Origin: Rhizobium sp. BG4
GTDB lineage: Bacteria > Pseudomonadota > Alphaproteobacteria > Rhizobiales > Rhizobiaceae
Assembly: GCF_016864575.1 (NCBI RefSeq)
Contig: NZ_CP044125.1
Location: 3,330,001 to 3,394,000 of the forward strand
Direction: 5' to 3'
Length of the DNA: 64,000 nucleotides
The position numbers and the translations under genes were made by a program. The notes beneath the pieces were generated by a model that worked only from the letters and a program-made list of their open reading frames with translations, was not told the origin of the DNA and did no database searches. Of the stretch, positions 1-6,549 are shown in pieces; position 1 is the first letter of the stretch; each line of letters opens with the position of its first letter.

Positions 1-72
1 TCGCGTTTCGATGCCGAGGATCAGGCCGGCATCGAAAAGCTCGCGGCAATCTTCATCGCCGCGAGCTTCTGA
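1..72 (+). CDS. C-terminal end of a protein, possibly GAF-domain methionine-(R)-sulfoxide reductase
   Basis: An open frame enters from the left edge and ends at TGA 70-72, giving the last 23 residues of a protein (ending KLAAIFIAASF). The alternating acidic and hydrophobic tail resembles the final helix of GAF-domain free methionine-(R)-sulfoxide reductases. So little is visible that the family is only a suggestion. The next gene is on the opposite strand and ends 4 bp further on, so the two genes are convergent with almost no gap. Confidence 0.5.
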   Translation, partial: SRFDAEDQAGIEKLAAIFIAASF

Positions 73-75
73 TTG

Positions 76-408
76 TTACATCCGCCGCTGGCGGCTGAGG
101 GATGAGCCGTTGGCAAGGCGTGCGCCATCCGGCGCGCGCAGGCCGCGGTGCTTGCTTGTGAACACCCATTCGACATTGCCGGGCTCGAACGGCCGGCGCG
201 GATTGCGCAGCGCCAGCTGGCGCTCGGCGAGGCGGCGGGGCAGGCTGTCCATCATGTCGTTGATGAAGGCGTCCGGGGATTCCCGCCAGCGGGGCGCGAC
301 AGCCACGTCGAGGCCGCCATAACGCGAGAAATCCGGGTGTCTTGGGGAATAGCAAGCGCCGATCATCCACGCATGCTGCGATTTCAAAAAACGTTCTTTC
401 AGGGTCAT
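76..408 (-). CDS. Small protein related to phage HNH/AP2-type endonuclease domains
   Basis: This 110-residue protein has the order CYSPRHPDFSRYGG, then RW, then FINDM, then FEPGNVEW. That order matches a widespread phage-type HNH/homing-endonuclease-associated family (C-Y-x-P-x-H-P-x-Y-x-x-Y-G-G, R-W, D-M, Y-x-P-x-N-x-R-W). The usual DRIDN catalytic signature before the final motif is replaced by ALRNPRRP, so nuclease activity looks lost or changed. No strong ribosome binding site precedes the ATG. It lies 41 bp downstream of the DUF2188-like gene on the same strand and may be read through from its stress promoter. Function is unknown; a domesticated DNA-binding remnant is one possibility. 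Confidence 0.6.
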   Translation of the reverse strand: MTLKERFLKSQHAWMIGACYSPRHPDFSRYGGLDVAVAPRWRESPDAFINDMMDSLPRRLAERQLALRNPRRPFEPGNVEWVFTSKHRGLRAPDGARLANGSSLSRQRRM

Positions 409-449
409 TCCGTCGTCTTTTTCGGCCGAAGCCTTATTATGTCATGTGT

Positions 450-701
450 CTATTTGTCCGGCGCATCGTCAACGACATCGGCTTGCGGGCGGTCACCACC
501 GTTCGCAAGTTCTGTCGTCCACGTGCCGTCCGCACGCTGAAAGGTAATCTCCGCATCCTGACCGCCAAGCTGCTGCCGCTCTGCGGCTTGCTTTGCCGCG
601 GCCAATGCGAGTTCGTGAGTTGGAAAGGCTTCAGACCAGACATCACCCAGGCGGTAAGCCCAGGCCTCGTCGTGTTCGCCGACGTGGTACGTAATCGACA
701 T
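450..701 (-). CDS. DUF2188-like small protein
   Basis: An 83-residue protein beginning MSITYHVGEHDEAWAYRLG. The pattern (aromatic-rich N-terminal strand, a T/A-rich helix TH-ELALAAAKQAAER, then a strand ending in a DG turn and TWTTE) fits the DUF2188 fold, a small alpha/beta protein of unknown role common in soil bacteria. The start at 701 is chosen over an upstream ATG at 764 because AAGGA sits just before it and the domain begins there. The tail is acidic and probably disordered. A GGAAC-N17-GTT promoter lies 62 bp upstream, pointing to general stress control. Confidence 0.75.
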   Translation of the reverse strand: MSITYHVGEHDEAWAYRLGDVWSEAFPTHELALAAAKQAAERQQLGGQDAEITFQRADGTWTTELANGGDRPQADVVDDAPDK

Positions 702-762
702 CGGATTTTCCTTCAAGCGTTTAATGGTGATTTTTTCGGGGCAGCTGCCATGCGCAGGGATC

Positions 763-787
763 AACGCTTATGGGCCAGCCTTGTTCC
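763..787 (-). promoter_or_regulatory. EcfG/RpoE2-type stress promoter for the DUF2188-like gene
   Basis: On the minus strand GGAAC (787-783) is followed by 17 bases and GTT (765-763). The consensus for the alphaproteobacterial general stress sigma factor is GGAAC-N16/17-cGTT. The expected start site is about 55 bp before the ATG at 701. Confidence 0.65.
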
Positions 788-843
788 GGGCGCGAGGCAT
801 GCGTGGGGCTGGATAAGTCAGGAAGGGCGTCTTGCGGTAGCGT

Positions 844-869
844 GGAACGCTTCGTAGGCTGAGTGCGTT
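844..869 (+). promoter_or_regulatory. EcfG/RpoE2-type stress promoter for the 906-1088 gene
   Basis: GGAAC at 844-848 is followed by 17 bases and CGTT (866-869), an exact match to GGAAC-N17-cGTT. Transcription would start near 876, about 30 bp before the ATG at 906. Confidence 0.6.
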
Positions 870-905
870 GAAGGATTCGCTTCAATAGATTTCAACAGGA
901 CCCCT

Positions 906-1088
906 ATGCGCGCTCAATCGAAGCCGTTCATCGTAGAAGTCAAATCGTCCCGTCGCGTCGATCGCAGCAAGGAAAAGTCGATCTGGGGCAATATCGATCT
1001 GTCGGCGATCGCCGACGAGGTCGCTCCCGAGCCCGCCGAGGCACCACATGCCGCTTCCGAAGAAGACGGACGCGCAGCGCTGCGCTAG
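906..1088 (+). CDS. Conserved rhizobial small hypothetical protein
   Basis: A 60-residue protein with a basic N-terminal half (FIVEVKSSRR, then KEKSIWG) and an acidic, alanine/proline-rich C-terminal half. It has no membrane segment or signal peptide. I recognise the FIVEVK-SRR...KSIWG pattern from other rhizobial small proteins of unknown function. The ribosome binding site is weak (ACAGGA). A consensus EcfG promoter lies just upstream and the neighbours are stress genes, so a role in stationary-phase or osmotic stress is plausible but not shown. Confidence 0.6.
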   Translation: MRAQSKPFIVEVKSSRRVDRSKEKSIWGNIDLSAIADEVAPEPAEAPHAASEEDGRAALR

Positions 1089-1109
1089 CGGGCTCCCGCC
1101 CGGCAATCA

Positions 1110-1256
1110 TCATTTCTTGTCGGTTGGCTTCTTGTCGACGCGGCCCGGAGAAATCGGATCGCTCGCCGGGAAGGTCTCTTCGAGCGCTTCCTCGAGATAG
1201 TCATCCTGCTCCTTGACGGTCTTCTGTTCCTTGGCTGGCTTTTTCTTGTCGGTCAT
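1110..1256 (-). CDS. 48-residue FPASDP-motif protein
   Basis: A short open frame encodes a very hydrophilic, lysine-rich protein with the motif LEEALEETFPASDPIS. This motif marks a family of tiny conserved proteins in Rhizobiales and other alphaproteobacteria with no known function. Both ends (KKKPAKEQK and DKKPTDKK) are basic and probably disordered. It lies 98 bp downstream of the YflT-like gene on the same strand and could share its stress promoter; no promoter of its own was found. The ATG at 1256 is the only start that includes the whole motif. Confidence 0.7.
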   Translation of the reverse strand: MTDKKKPAKEQKTVKEQDDYLEEALEETFPASDPISPGRVDKKPTDKK

Positions 1257-1354
1257 GGCGCGATCCCTTTTGATATCCTCAGCAGATAGGGCGTATCAGG
1301 CCATCGCCAAGCAGCGAGGCCGGTGATGTGCCGGCCCCGTCTTGCAGCATAGGC

Positions 1355-1945
1355 TCAGTGGTCGCGGCGGTAGCCCGGTGCCATCTGGTCGAAGTGATAG
1401 GCACGGACGCGTGACGAGCCGTGGCTGTCGTCGCGGGCGCCGATCGCCGGATTTTCCTCAGGGAAGGCTTCGTCGGCGACGGCGAGATCGTCGGCGGCAT
1501 TGCCCTTGTTCGCCATGCCGGCAAACGAGCTGTTGCTGGCTTCCCAACCGTCGCTGCGCCACATGTCGGCGCGTTCGTCCATGTCGATGCTGCCTTCGTC
1601 ATCGAGGATGTCGTGGGCCATATCGTGCTGGGCGTCATCGACGCTGACGGAAACGAGGAAGCCGCCGCGGTGCAGGCCCTCGGCATAGACGGTGCGGTCA
1701 TCGTCCGGGAAGAACCAGTCTTCGAGAGCGGCCCAGAAGCCGGAGCGTTCGCTGACGCCGGCTACCGCCGCATTGTCAGCTTCGTAGCCCGGCATGAAGC
1801 GGATGTTGTTGCTCGCAATGCCGGCATCCTGCAGGCGGCTGACGGCCTGTTCTGCATCGGCGCGGCTGTCGAAGAATGCGGTCAGCGTATTATAGGCCGA
1901 GCCCCTTTGGCCGGTCGTAAGATTGTCGCTGTAGAGATTTGCCAT
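1355..1945 (-). CDS. YflT-like (general stress protein 17M-type) protein
   Basis: A 196-residue protein. Residues ~20-110 match the heat-induced YflT/GSP17M-like domain: TAFFDSRADAEQAVSRLQDAGI, then SGFWAALEDWFFPDDDRTVYAEGLHRGGFLVSV. This is a ferredoxin-like fold seen in stress proteins of many soil bacteria, with no known enzymatic role. The C-terminal ~80 residues are acidic and low-complexity. No signal peptide is present, so it should be cytoplasmic. The start is preceded by a GGAG-like site (GGAGGAGAACGGCA). A perfect GGAAC-N17-GTT element lies 67 bp upstream, strong evidence that it belongs to the general stress regulon. Confidence 0.8.
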   Translation of the reverse strand: MANLYSDNLTTGQRGSAYNTLTAFFDSRADAEQAVSRLQDAGIASNNIRFMPGYEADNAAVAGVSERSGFWAALEDWFFPDDDRTVYAEGLHRGGFLVSVSVDDAQHDMAHDILDDEGSIDMDERADMWRSDGWEASNSSFAGMANKGNAADDLAVADEAFPEENPAIGARDDSHGSSRVRAYHFDQMAPGYRRDH

Positions 1946-2011
1946 TGCCGTTCTCCTCCGGTTCTGCCGGAGCCGCGCCCGATGCGGGCTCCCGGCTTAC
2001 CTGCCGGGTCT

Positions 2012-2036
2012 AACGGGGATGATCGGGCATTGTTCC
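2012..2036 (-). promoter_or_regulatory. EcfG/RpoE2-type stress promoter for the YflT-like gene
   Basis: On the minus strand GGAAC (2036-2032), 17 bases, then GTT (2014-2012). It drives the gene starting at 1945. A second, weaker element for the divergent BON gene lies 35 bp away, so one short region would serve both stress genes. Confidence 0.65.
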
Positions 2037-2070
2037 CTCTGCCATCTTCTCCACAAAGATGAATGCTAGA

Positions 2071-2095
2071 TGAACGGAATGCGCCATTGCGCGTT
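2071..2095 (+). promoter_or_regulatory. Near-consensus EcfG promoter for the BON-like gene
   Basis: TGAAC (2071-2075), 17 bases, then GTT (2093-2095). One mismatch from GGAAC-N17-GTT. The gene starts at 2119 with a strong AGGAGG in between. Confidence 0.4.
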
Positions 2096-2118
2096 TCACC
2101 ATCAGGAGGAACACGACG

Positions 2119-2364
2119 ATGTTCAGCTCATTCATTCAATCCAGCAAGCTTGTCGGCGCCACATTGGTTGGAGCGGCCGAAAGCGTGTCCTCGGCGATCG
2201 CCTACGGTGCCGGCATGGAAGATGCCCATATCGAGGTCGTCGAGGAAGCCGGAACGATCTTCCTCGAAGGCACGGCGCCGAGCGTCTCCGTCATCGAACA
2301 GGCAGGCGAGATCGCCCGCTCGATCGTCGGTACACATGTCTGCAATCTTGTGAGAATGCCCTAG
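2119..2364 (+). CDS. Small BON-domain-like protein
   Basis: An 81-residue protein. Residues ~36-78 (AHIEVVEEAGTIFLEGTAPSVSVIEQAGEIARSIVG, then VCNLV) follow the BON pattern: a strand, G-x-V/A, a helix and a closing strand. BON domains usually bind phospholipid or act as small osmotic-shock modules. The N-terminal 30 residues are amphipathic rather than a clear signal peptide, so location is uncertain. The start is set by AGGAGG 8 bp upstream. It diverges from the YflT-like gene and is probably co-regulated with it. Confidence 0.65.
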   Translation: MFSSFIQSSKLVGATLVGAAESVSSAIAYGAGMEDAHIEVVEEAGTIFLEGTAPSVSVIEQAGEIARSIVGTHVCNLVRMP

Positions 2365-2376
2365 CAGGCAGAGCGT

Positions 2377-2517
2377 TCAGTGAACGGGCGACGAGACGCT
2401 GATGCTTCCCGTCGTCATCGGTTCGGTCAGATTGCGGCCGAACGGGTTCAGCATGACAAGGCCCGCCATGATGACGGCCAGAACTGAAACCACGAAGACC
2501 GGCGACTTGAGCAGCAT
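2377..2517 (-). CDS. 46-residue single-pass membrane protein
   Basis: Short frame with one hydrophobic segment near the N-terminus (VFVVSVLAVIMAGLVML, residues 7-23) followed by a short polar tail (NPFGRNLTEP). The tail would face the periplasm if the N-terminus is inside. GGGGA precedes the ATG. A perfect GGAAC-N17-GTT promoter (2543-2567) lies 26 bp upstream of the start codon. Gene and promoter together make a real stress-induced small membrane protein likely; the function is unknown. It converges on the BON gene, with 12 bp between stop codons. Confidence 0.65.
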   Translation of the reverse strand: MLLKSPVFVVSVLAVIMAGLVMLNPFGRNLTEPMTTGSISVSSPVH

Positions 2518-2542
2518 CTGACTGTTCCCCGAATTAAGCTAG

Positions 2543-2567
2543 AACACATGCGGCGGCCCAAAGTTCC
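2543..2567 (-). promoter_or_regulatory. EcfG/RpoE2-type stress promoter for the 46-residue membrane protein
   Basis: On the minus strand GGAAC (2567-2563), 17 bases, then GTT (2545-2543). The predicted start site is ~20 bp before the ATG at 2517. Confidence 0.65.
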
Positions 2568-2711
2568 CGCTGGCCGGGAGCATAGCGCATTTTTCCGCCG
2601 TGTCATGATGGAACATCATAAAGATGATCGGCAAAGGAAGCGTAAACCACCAGCGACAAGCTGCGAAAACCAAGCTGCAACTGGGCCGTTTACCCCCAGG
2701 AGGTTTTCGCC

Positions 2712-2963
2712 ATGGACAAGAATTATTGGCCCGATCCCGTTGCTCTGAAGCTCCCCGAGCTCGGCATCCGCACCGTCGAGAACACGTATGACGCAGCCGC
2801 CTACCTGATGGAGGAATGGCCGGTCGATCACGGCGAGGCCTATGACCGGGCGCTGCGCATGTGCCTGCTGTCGATTCGAGGAAAGAAGCAGCCGGCCACC
2901 GCACGCCGCGCCTTCATCGATGCGGCAAATGAGGCACATATCCACATAAAGCTTGCGGCCTAA
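2712..2963 (+). CDS. DUF982 family protein
   Basis: An 83-residue protein with the DUF982 pattern: VRTVENTYDAAAYLMEEWP-like centre, then EAYDRALRMCLLSIRGKKQPATARRAFIDAANEA. DUF982 proteins are cytoplasmic, of unknown function, and strongly amplified in Rhizobium, where many copies occur per genome. AGGAGG lies 8 bp before the ATG. No EcfG element was found in the 150 bp upstream: a GGAAC at 2610 lacks a correctly spaced TT. Confidence 0.85.
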   Translation: MDKNYWPDPVALKLPELGIRTVENTYDAAAYLMEEWPVDHGEAYDRALRMCLLSIRGKKQPATARRAFIDAANEAHIHIKLAA

Positions 2964-3312
2964 GACTTATGGTGATGCTGCACCGCAAAATTTAGTGGGT
3001 GCATCGCGAAAAAGCTGCGCGGGAGAGTCGGCATTACGCCAAAAGAATCAGTGGCGAAATAACACACCTTTTTGACGGATATGTCATGTCCCCAAATTTT
3101 CCGATACCGCTTGTCGGCGCAATTCGCTAATATAGCAGATAGTTTGGTACGAGCCTCGACTACGGTGAATGCACGTAAACGTGCATTGAAATGATTGACC
3201 GTCAGGTGTCCTATCAATTCACGAAACATATGATTTCCCAACGGGATGCAAGATCGCGGCATGCGTGATCGGGCACCCTGGAGGCTGTGGCACAACCCGC
3301 AATGGAGGCCCC
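2964..3312. other. Intergenic region upstream of prkA with a 20-bp palindrome
   Basis: No gene is visible in this 349-bp stretch, which is more AT-rich than its surroundings. It contains a perfect inverted repeat at 3168-3187 (arms AATGCACG and CGTGCATT, 4-base centre) about 125 bp before the prkA start. This could be an operator for an unidentified dimeric regulator of the prkA operon. No GGAAC-type or sigma-54 (TGGC-N-TTGC) promoter was found. Confidence 0.4.
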
Positions 3313-5256
3313 ATGCTGAATGAATCGTTGTTCGATGCGTTTGCGAGGAGTTACGAAGCGCGACGCGAAACGGATATGTCGATCGCCGACTATCTGACCC
3401 TCTGCAAGAAAGATCCGATGGCTTATGCCAACGCCACCGAGCGGCTGCTTGCAGCGATCGGCGACCCTGAAATGGTCGATACGGCAAAGGATGCGCGTCT
3501 CGGACGCATCTTCATGAACCGGACAATCCGCAGCTATCCGGCTTTCAACGGTTTCCACGGCATGGAAGAGACGATCGAGCGGATCGTATCCTTCTTCCGG
3601 CACGCGGCCCAGGGGCTCGAAGAGCGCAAGCAGATCCTCTATCTGCTCGGCCCTGTCGGCGGCGGCAAATCCTCCCTTGCCGAGCGGCTGAAGCAGCTGA
3701 TGGAGGCCCACCCCATCTATGTGCTGAAGGCCGGCGACGAAATAAGCCCGGTCTTCGAAAGCCCGCTCAATCTCTTCGATCCAGCCACCATGGGCGAAAT
3801 GTTGCTGGAGCAGTACAAGATCCCGACACGGCGGCTGACGGGGCTGATGAGCCCCTGGTGCCTGAAGCGCCTCGACGAATTCGGCGGCGACATCTCAAAA
3901 TTCCGCGTCGTCAGGATGCAGCCCTCGCGGCTGCGCCAGATCGCGATCGCCAAGACCGAGCCTGGCGACGAGAACAACCAGGACATCTCCTCGCTGGTCG
4001 GCAAGGTCGATATCCGCAAGCTGGAGCATTACTCGCAGAACGATCCGGATGCCTACAGCTATTCCGGCGGCCTGAACCGCGCCAACCAGGGCATTCTCGA
4101 ATTCGTCGAAATGTTCAAGGCGCCGATCAAGATGCTGCATCCGCTGCTGACGGCGACGCAGGAAGGCAACTATATCGGTACCGAGAATATCGGCGCCGTG
4201 CCTTTCTCCGGCATCATTCTCGCTCACTCGAATGAGGCGGAATGGCAGACCTTCAAGGCCAACAAGAACAATGAAGCCTTCATCGACCGCATTTGCGTCA
4301 TCAAGGTTCCCTATTGTTTGCGAGTGACCGAAGAAGAGAAGATCTACGACAAGCTCATCGAGGGATCAGAACTGGCCGATGCGCCCTGCGCACCCGGCAC
4401 GCTCGAAATGCTTGCCCGCTTCTCGGTTCTGTCGCGGCTGCGCAAGCACGAAAACTCGACCTACTTCTCGAAGATGCGGGCCTATGACGGCGAGAGCCTG
4501 AAGGAAACCGACCCGCGGGCCAGAAGCGTCCAGGAATACAAGGATGCGGCCGGTGTCGACGAGGGGATGGACGGGGTTTCCACCCGCTTCGCCTTCAAGA
4601 TCCTGGCATCGACCTTCAATCACCATACGAGCGAAGTCGGCGCCGATCCGGTGCATCTGATGTATGTGTTGGAGCAGGCGATCCGCAGGGAGCAATTCCC
4701 CGACGAGACCGAGAAACGCTACATGGAATTCATCAAGGCCGATCTGGCGCCGCGCTATGCGGAGTTCATCGGCAACGAAATCCAGAAGGCCTATCTCGAA
4801 TCCTACTCGGATTACGGCCAGAACCTCTTCGACCGTTACGTCGACTATGCCGACGCCTGGATCGAAGACGTCGACTTCAAGGATCCCGATACCGGCCAGC
4901 TGCTCGACCGCGAGCTTCTGAACCAGGAACTGACGAAAATCGAAAAGCCTGCGGGGATCGCCAATCCTAAGGATTTCCGCAACGAGATCGTCAAGTTCTG
5001 CCTGAGATCGCGGGCCAACAACGGCGGCAAGAACCCGTCCTGGACGAGCTACGAGAAGATCAGGGAAGTGATCGAAAAGCGGATGTTCTCGCAGGTCGAG
5101 GATCTCCTGCCGGTCATCTCCTTCGGCTCGAAGAAGGATGGCGACACTGAGAAGAAACATAGCGAGTTCGTGTCCCGGATGACGGAGCGCGGATATACCG
5201 AGCGGCAAGTGCGCCGCCTGGTGGAGTGGTACATGCGCGTCAAACAGGCGGGTTAA
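3313..5256 (+). CDS. prkA: PrkA-family serine protein kinase (YeaG)
   Basis: A 647-residue protein, matching the usual ~640. The N-terminal AAA-type PrkA domain carries a P-loop GPVGGGKSS at residues 113-121. The C-terminal region is the PrkA kinase-like part with QEDLLPVISF-like sequence near the end. The start at 3313 is chosen over the upstream in-frame ATG (3265) because GGAGG lies 5 bp before it and the family begins with a short MxxESxFD-type N-terminus. In enterobacteria the homologue YeaG phosphorylates proteins during sustained nitrogen starvation and stationary phase. Here it heads a tight operon with yeaH and spoVR, the classic trio. Cytoplasmic. Confidence 0.95.
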   Translation: MLNESLFDAFARSYEARRETDMSIADYLTLCKKDPMAYANATERLLAAIGDPEMVDTAKDARLGRIFMNRTIRSYPAFNGFHGMEETIERIVSFFRHAAQGLEERKQILYLLGPVGGGKSSLAERLKQLMEAHPIYVLKAGDEISPVFESPLNLFDPATMGEMLLEQYKIPTRRLTGLMSPWCLKRLDEFGGDISKFRVVRMQPSRLRQIAIAKTEPGDENNQDISSLVGKVDIRKLEHYSQNDPDAYSYSGGLNRANQGILEFVEMFKAPIKMLHPLLTATQEGNYIGTENIGAVPFSGIILAHSNEAEWQTFKANKNNEAFIDRICVIKVPYCLRVTEEEKIYDKLIEGSELADAPCAPGTLEMLARFSVLSRLRKHENSTYFSKMRAYDGESLKETDPRARSVQEYKDAAGVDEGMDGVSTRFAFKILASTFNHHTSEVGADPVHLMYVLEQAIRREQFPDETEKRYMEFIKADLAPRYAEFIGNEIQKAYLESYSDYGQNLFDRYVDYADAWIEDVDFKDPDTGQLLDRELLNQELTKIEKPAGIANPKDFRNEIVKFCLRSRANNGGKNPSWTSYEKIREVIEKRMFSQVEDLLPVISFGSKKDGDTEKKHSEFVSRMTERGYTERQVRRLVEWYMRVKQAG

Positions 5257-5274
5257 TGTAAAACTGGAGCCAAC

Positions 5275-6549
5275 ATGCACATCGTCGACCGCCGGCTGAA
5301 TCCGCGCGGTAAAAGTCTGGAAAATCGTCAACGGTTCTTGCGGCGTGCCAAGAGCGCCGTGCAGCAAGCGGTGAAACGCTCCCTGCAGAACCGGAACATC
5401 CGTGATGTGCTCGATGGCGGCGAGATCAGCCTGCCGATCGACGGAATGACCGAGCCGAGTTTCCGGCGCGGTGAGGGGGGCATCAGCGATCAGGTGCTCC
5501 CCGGCAACAGAGCCTTCGTCGAGGGCGACATCATTCCGCGGCCACCCGGCCGCGGCGGCGGAAAGCCGAAGGAAGCAGGCGAGGGGGATGGCGAAGACAG
5601 CTTCCGCTTCGTTCTGACCCGCGAAGAATTCCTCGACGTCTTCCTCGACGATCTGGAGCTTCCCGATCTCGCCAAGCGGCGGCTGAGCGAAACCGAGGAA
5701 TTCAGCCCGGCACGGGCAGGCTTCTCGGTCTCCGGCTCCCCCTCCAACATCGCCGTCGCCCGCACCTCGCGGCTTGCCATGATGCGCCGCATCGCGCTGA
5801 AGCGCCCACGCACCGAGGAAATCGAGGCGCTGAAGCGCGAGATCGAGGAGACCGACGACGAGGAGAGAAAGGCGGCCCTGGAGGCCGAGCTCAAGTCTCT
5901 CAACGAGAAGAGCAAGCGCATCCCCTATATCGATCCGCTCGACGTGCGCTACCGTCGCTTCGAGGACGAGCCGAAGCCGGTCGCCAAGGCGGTGATGTTC
6001 TGCCTGATGGACGTCTCGGGTTCGATGTCCGAGCACATGAAGGATCTCGCCAAGCGCTTCTACCTGCTGCTCTACCTGTTCCTGTCGCAGCGCTACAAGA
6101 AGGTGGAGATCGTCTTCATCCGTCATACCGACCGCGCCGAAGAGGTCGACGAGGAGACCTTCTTCTACGGTCCCGCCACCGGGGGCACGCTGGTCTCCAG
6201 TGCGCTTGCCTGCATGCGCCAGATCATCGCGGCGCGCTTCGATCCGGCCGAGTGGAACATCTACGCGGCCCAGGCCTCCGATGGCGACAATTCCTATTCG
6301 GACGGGTCGACCACCGGCCAGCTGCTGCAGCACGAGATCCTGCCGCTCTGCCAGTATTTCGCCTATATCGAGGTCGACGAGGAAAGCGGCGACTCCTCCG
6401 TCTCGCGCTCCCCGCTCTGGGCGCTCTATGACAGCATCCGGGCCGCGGCCCTGCCGCTATCGATGCGCAAGGTTTGCCGGAAGAATGAAATCTTCCCTGT
6501 GTTCCACGATCTGTTCCAGAAACGCGACGGAGAAAAGGTGGCGCCATGA
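5275..6549 (+). CDS. yeaH: YeaH/YhbH family protein (DUF444), vWA-like
   Basis: A 424-residue protein, close to the ~427 of E. coli YeaH. It has the DUF444 N-terminus (IVDRRLNPRGKSLENRQRFL), a Gly/Pro-rich linker near residue 95 and a central charged helix. A von Willebrand A-like domain follows, with the metal-ion-dependent adhesion pattern DVSGSMS (near residue 246) and TGGT (near 304). It begins 18 bp after prkA with GGAG upstream, and its stop overlaps the spoVR start. PrkA, YeaH and SpoVR are repeatedly found together and probably form one signalling pathway, but its molecular output is unknown. Confidence 0.93.
   Translation: MHIVDRRLNPRGKSLENRQRFLRRAKSAVQQAVKRSLQNRNIRDVLDGGEISLPIDGMTEPSFRRGEGGISDQVLPGNRAFVEGDIIPRPPGRGGGKPKEAGEGDGEDSFRFVLTREEFLDVFLDDLELPDLAKRRLSETEEFSPARAGFSVSGSPSNIAVARTSRLAMMRRIALKRPRTEEIEALKREIEETDDEERKAALEAELKSLNEKSKRIPYIDPLDVRYRRFEDEPKPVAKAVMFCLMDVSGSMSEHMKDLAKRFYLLLYLFLSQRYKKVEIVFIRHTDRAEEVDEETFFYGPATGGTLVSSALACMRQIIAARFDPAEWNIYAAQASDGDNSYSDGSTTGQLLQHEILPLCQYFAYIEVDEESGDSSVSRSPLWALYDSIRAAALPLSMRKVCRKNEIFPVFHDLFQKRDGEKVAP

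Noticed and set aside
2610..2640. EcfG promoter for the DUF982 gene
   Set aside because: GGAAC occurs at 2610-2614 but there is no TT at the required spacing.
4366..6333. Long minus-strand frame opposite prkA and yeaH
   Set aside because: It has shadow composition and no motifs, and the plus-strand genes are well recognised.
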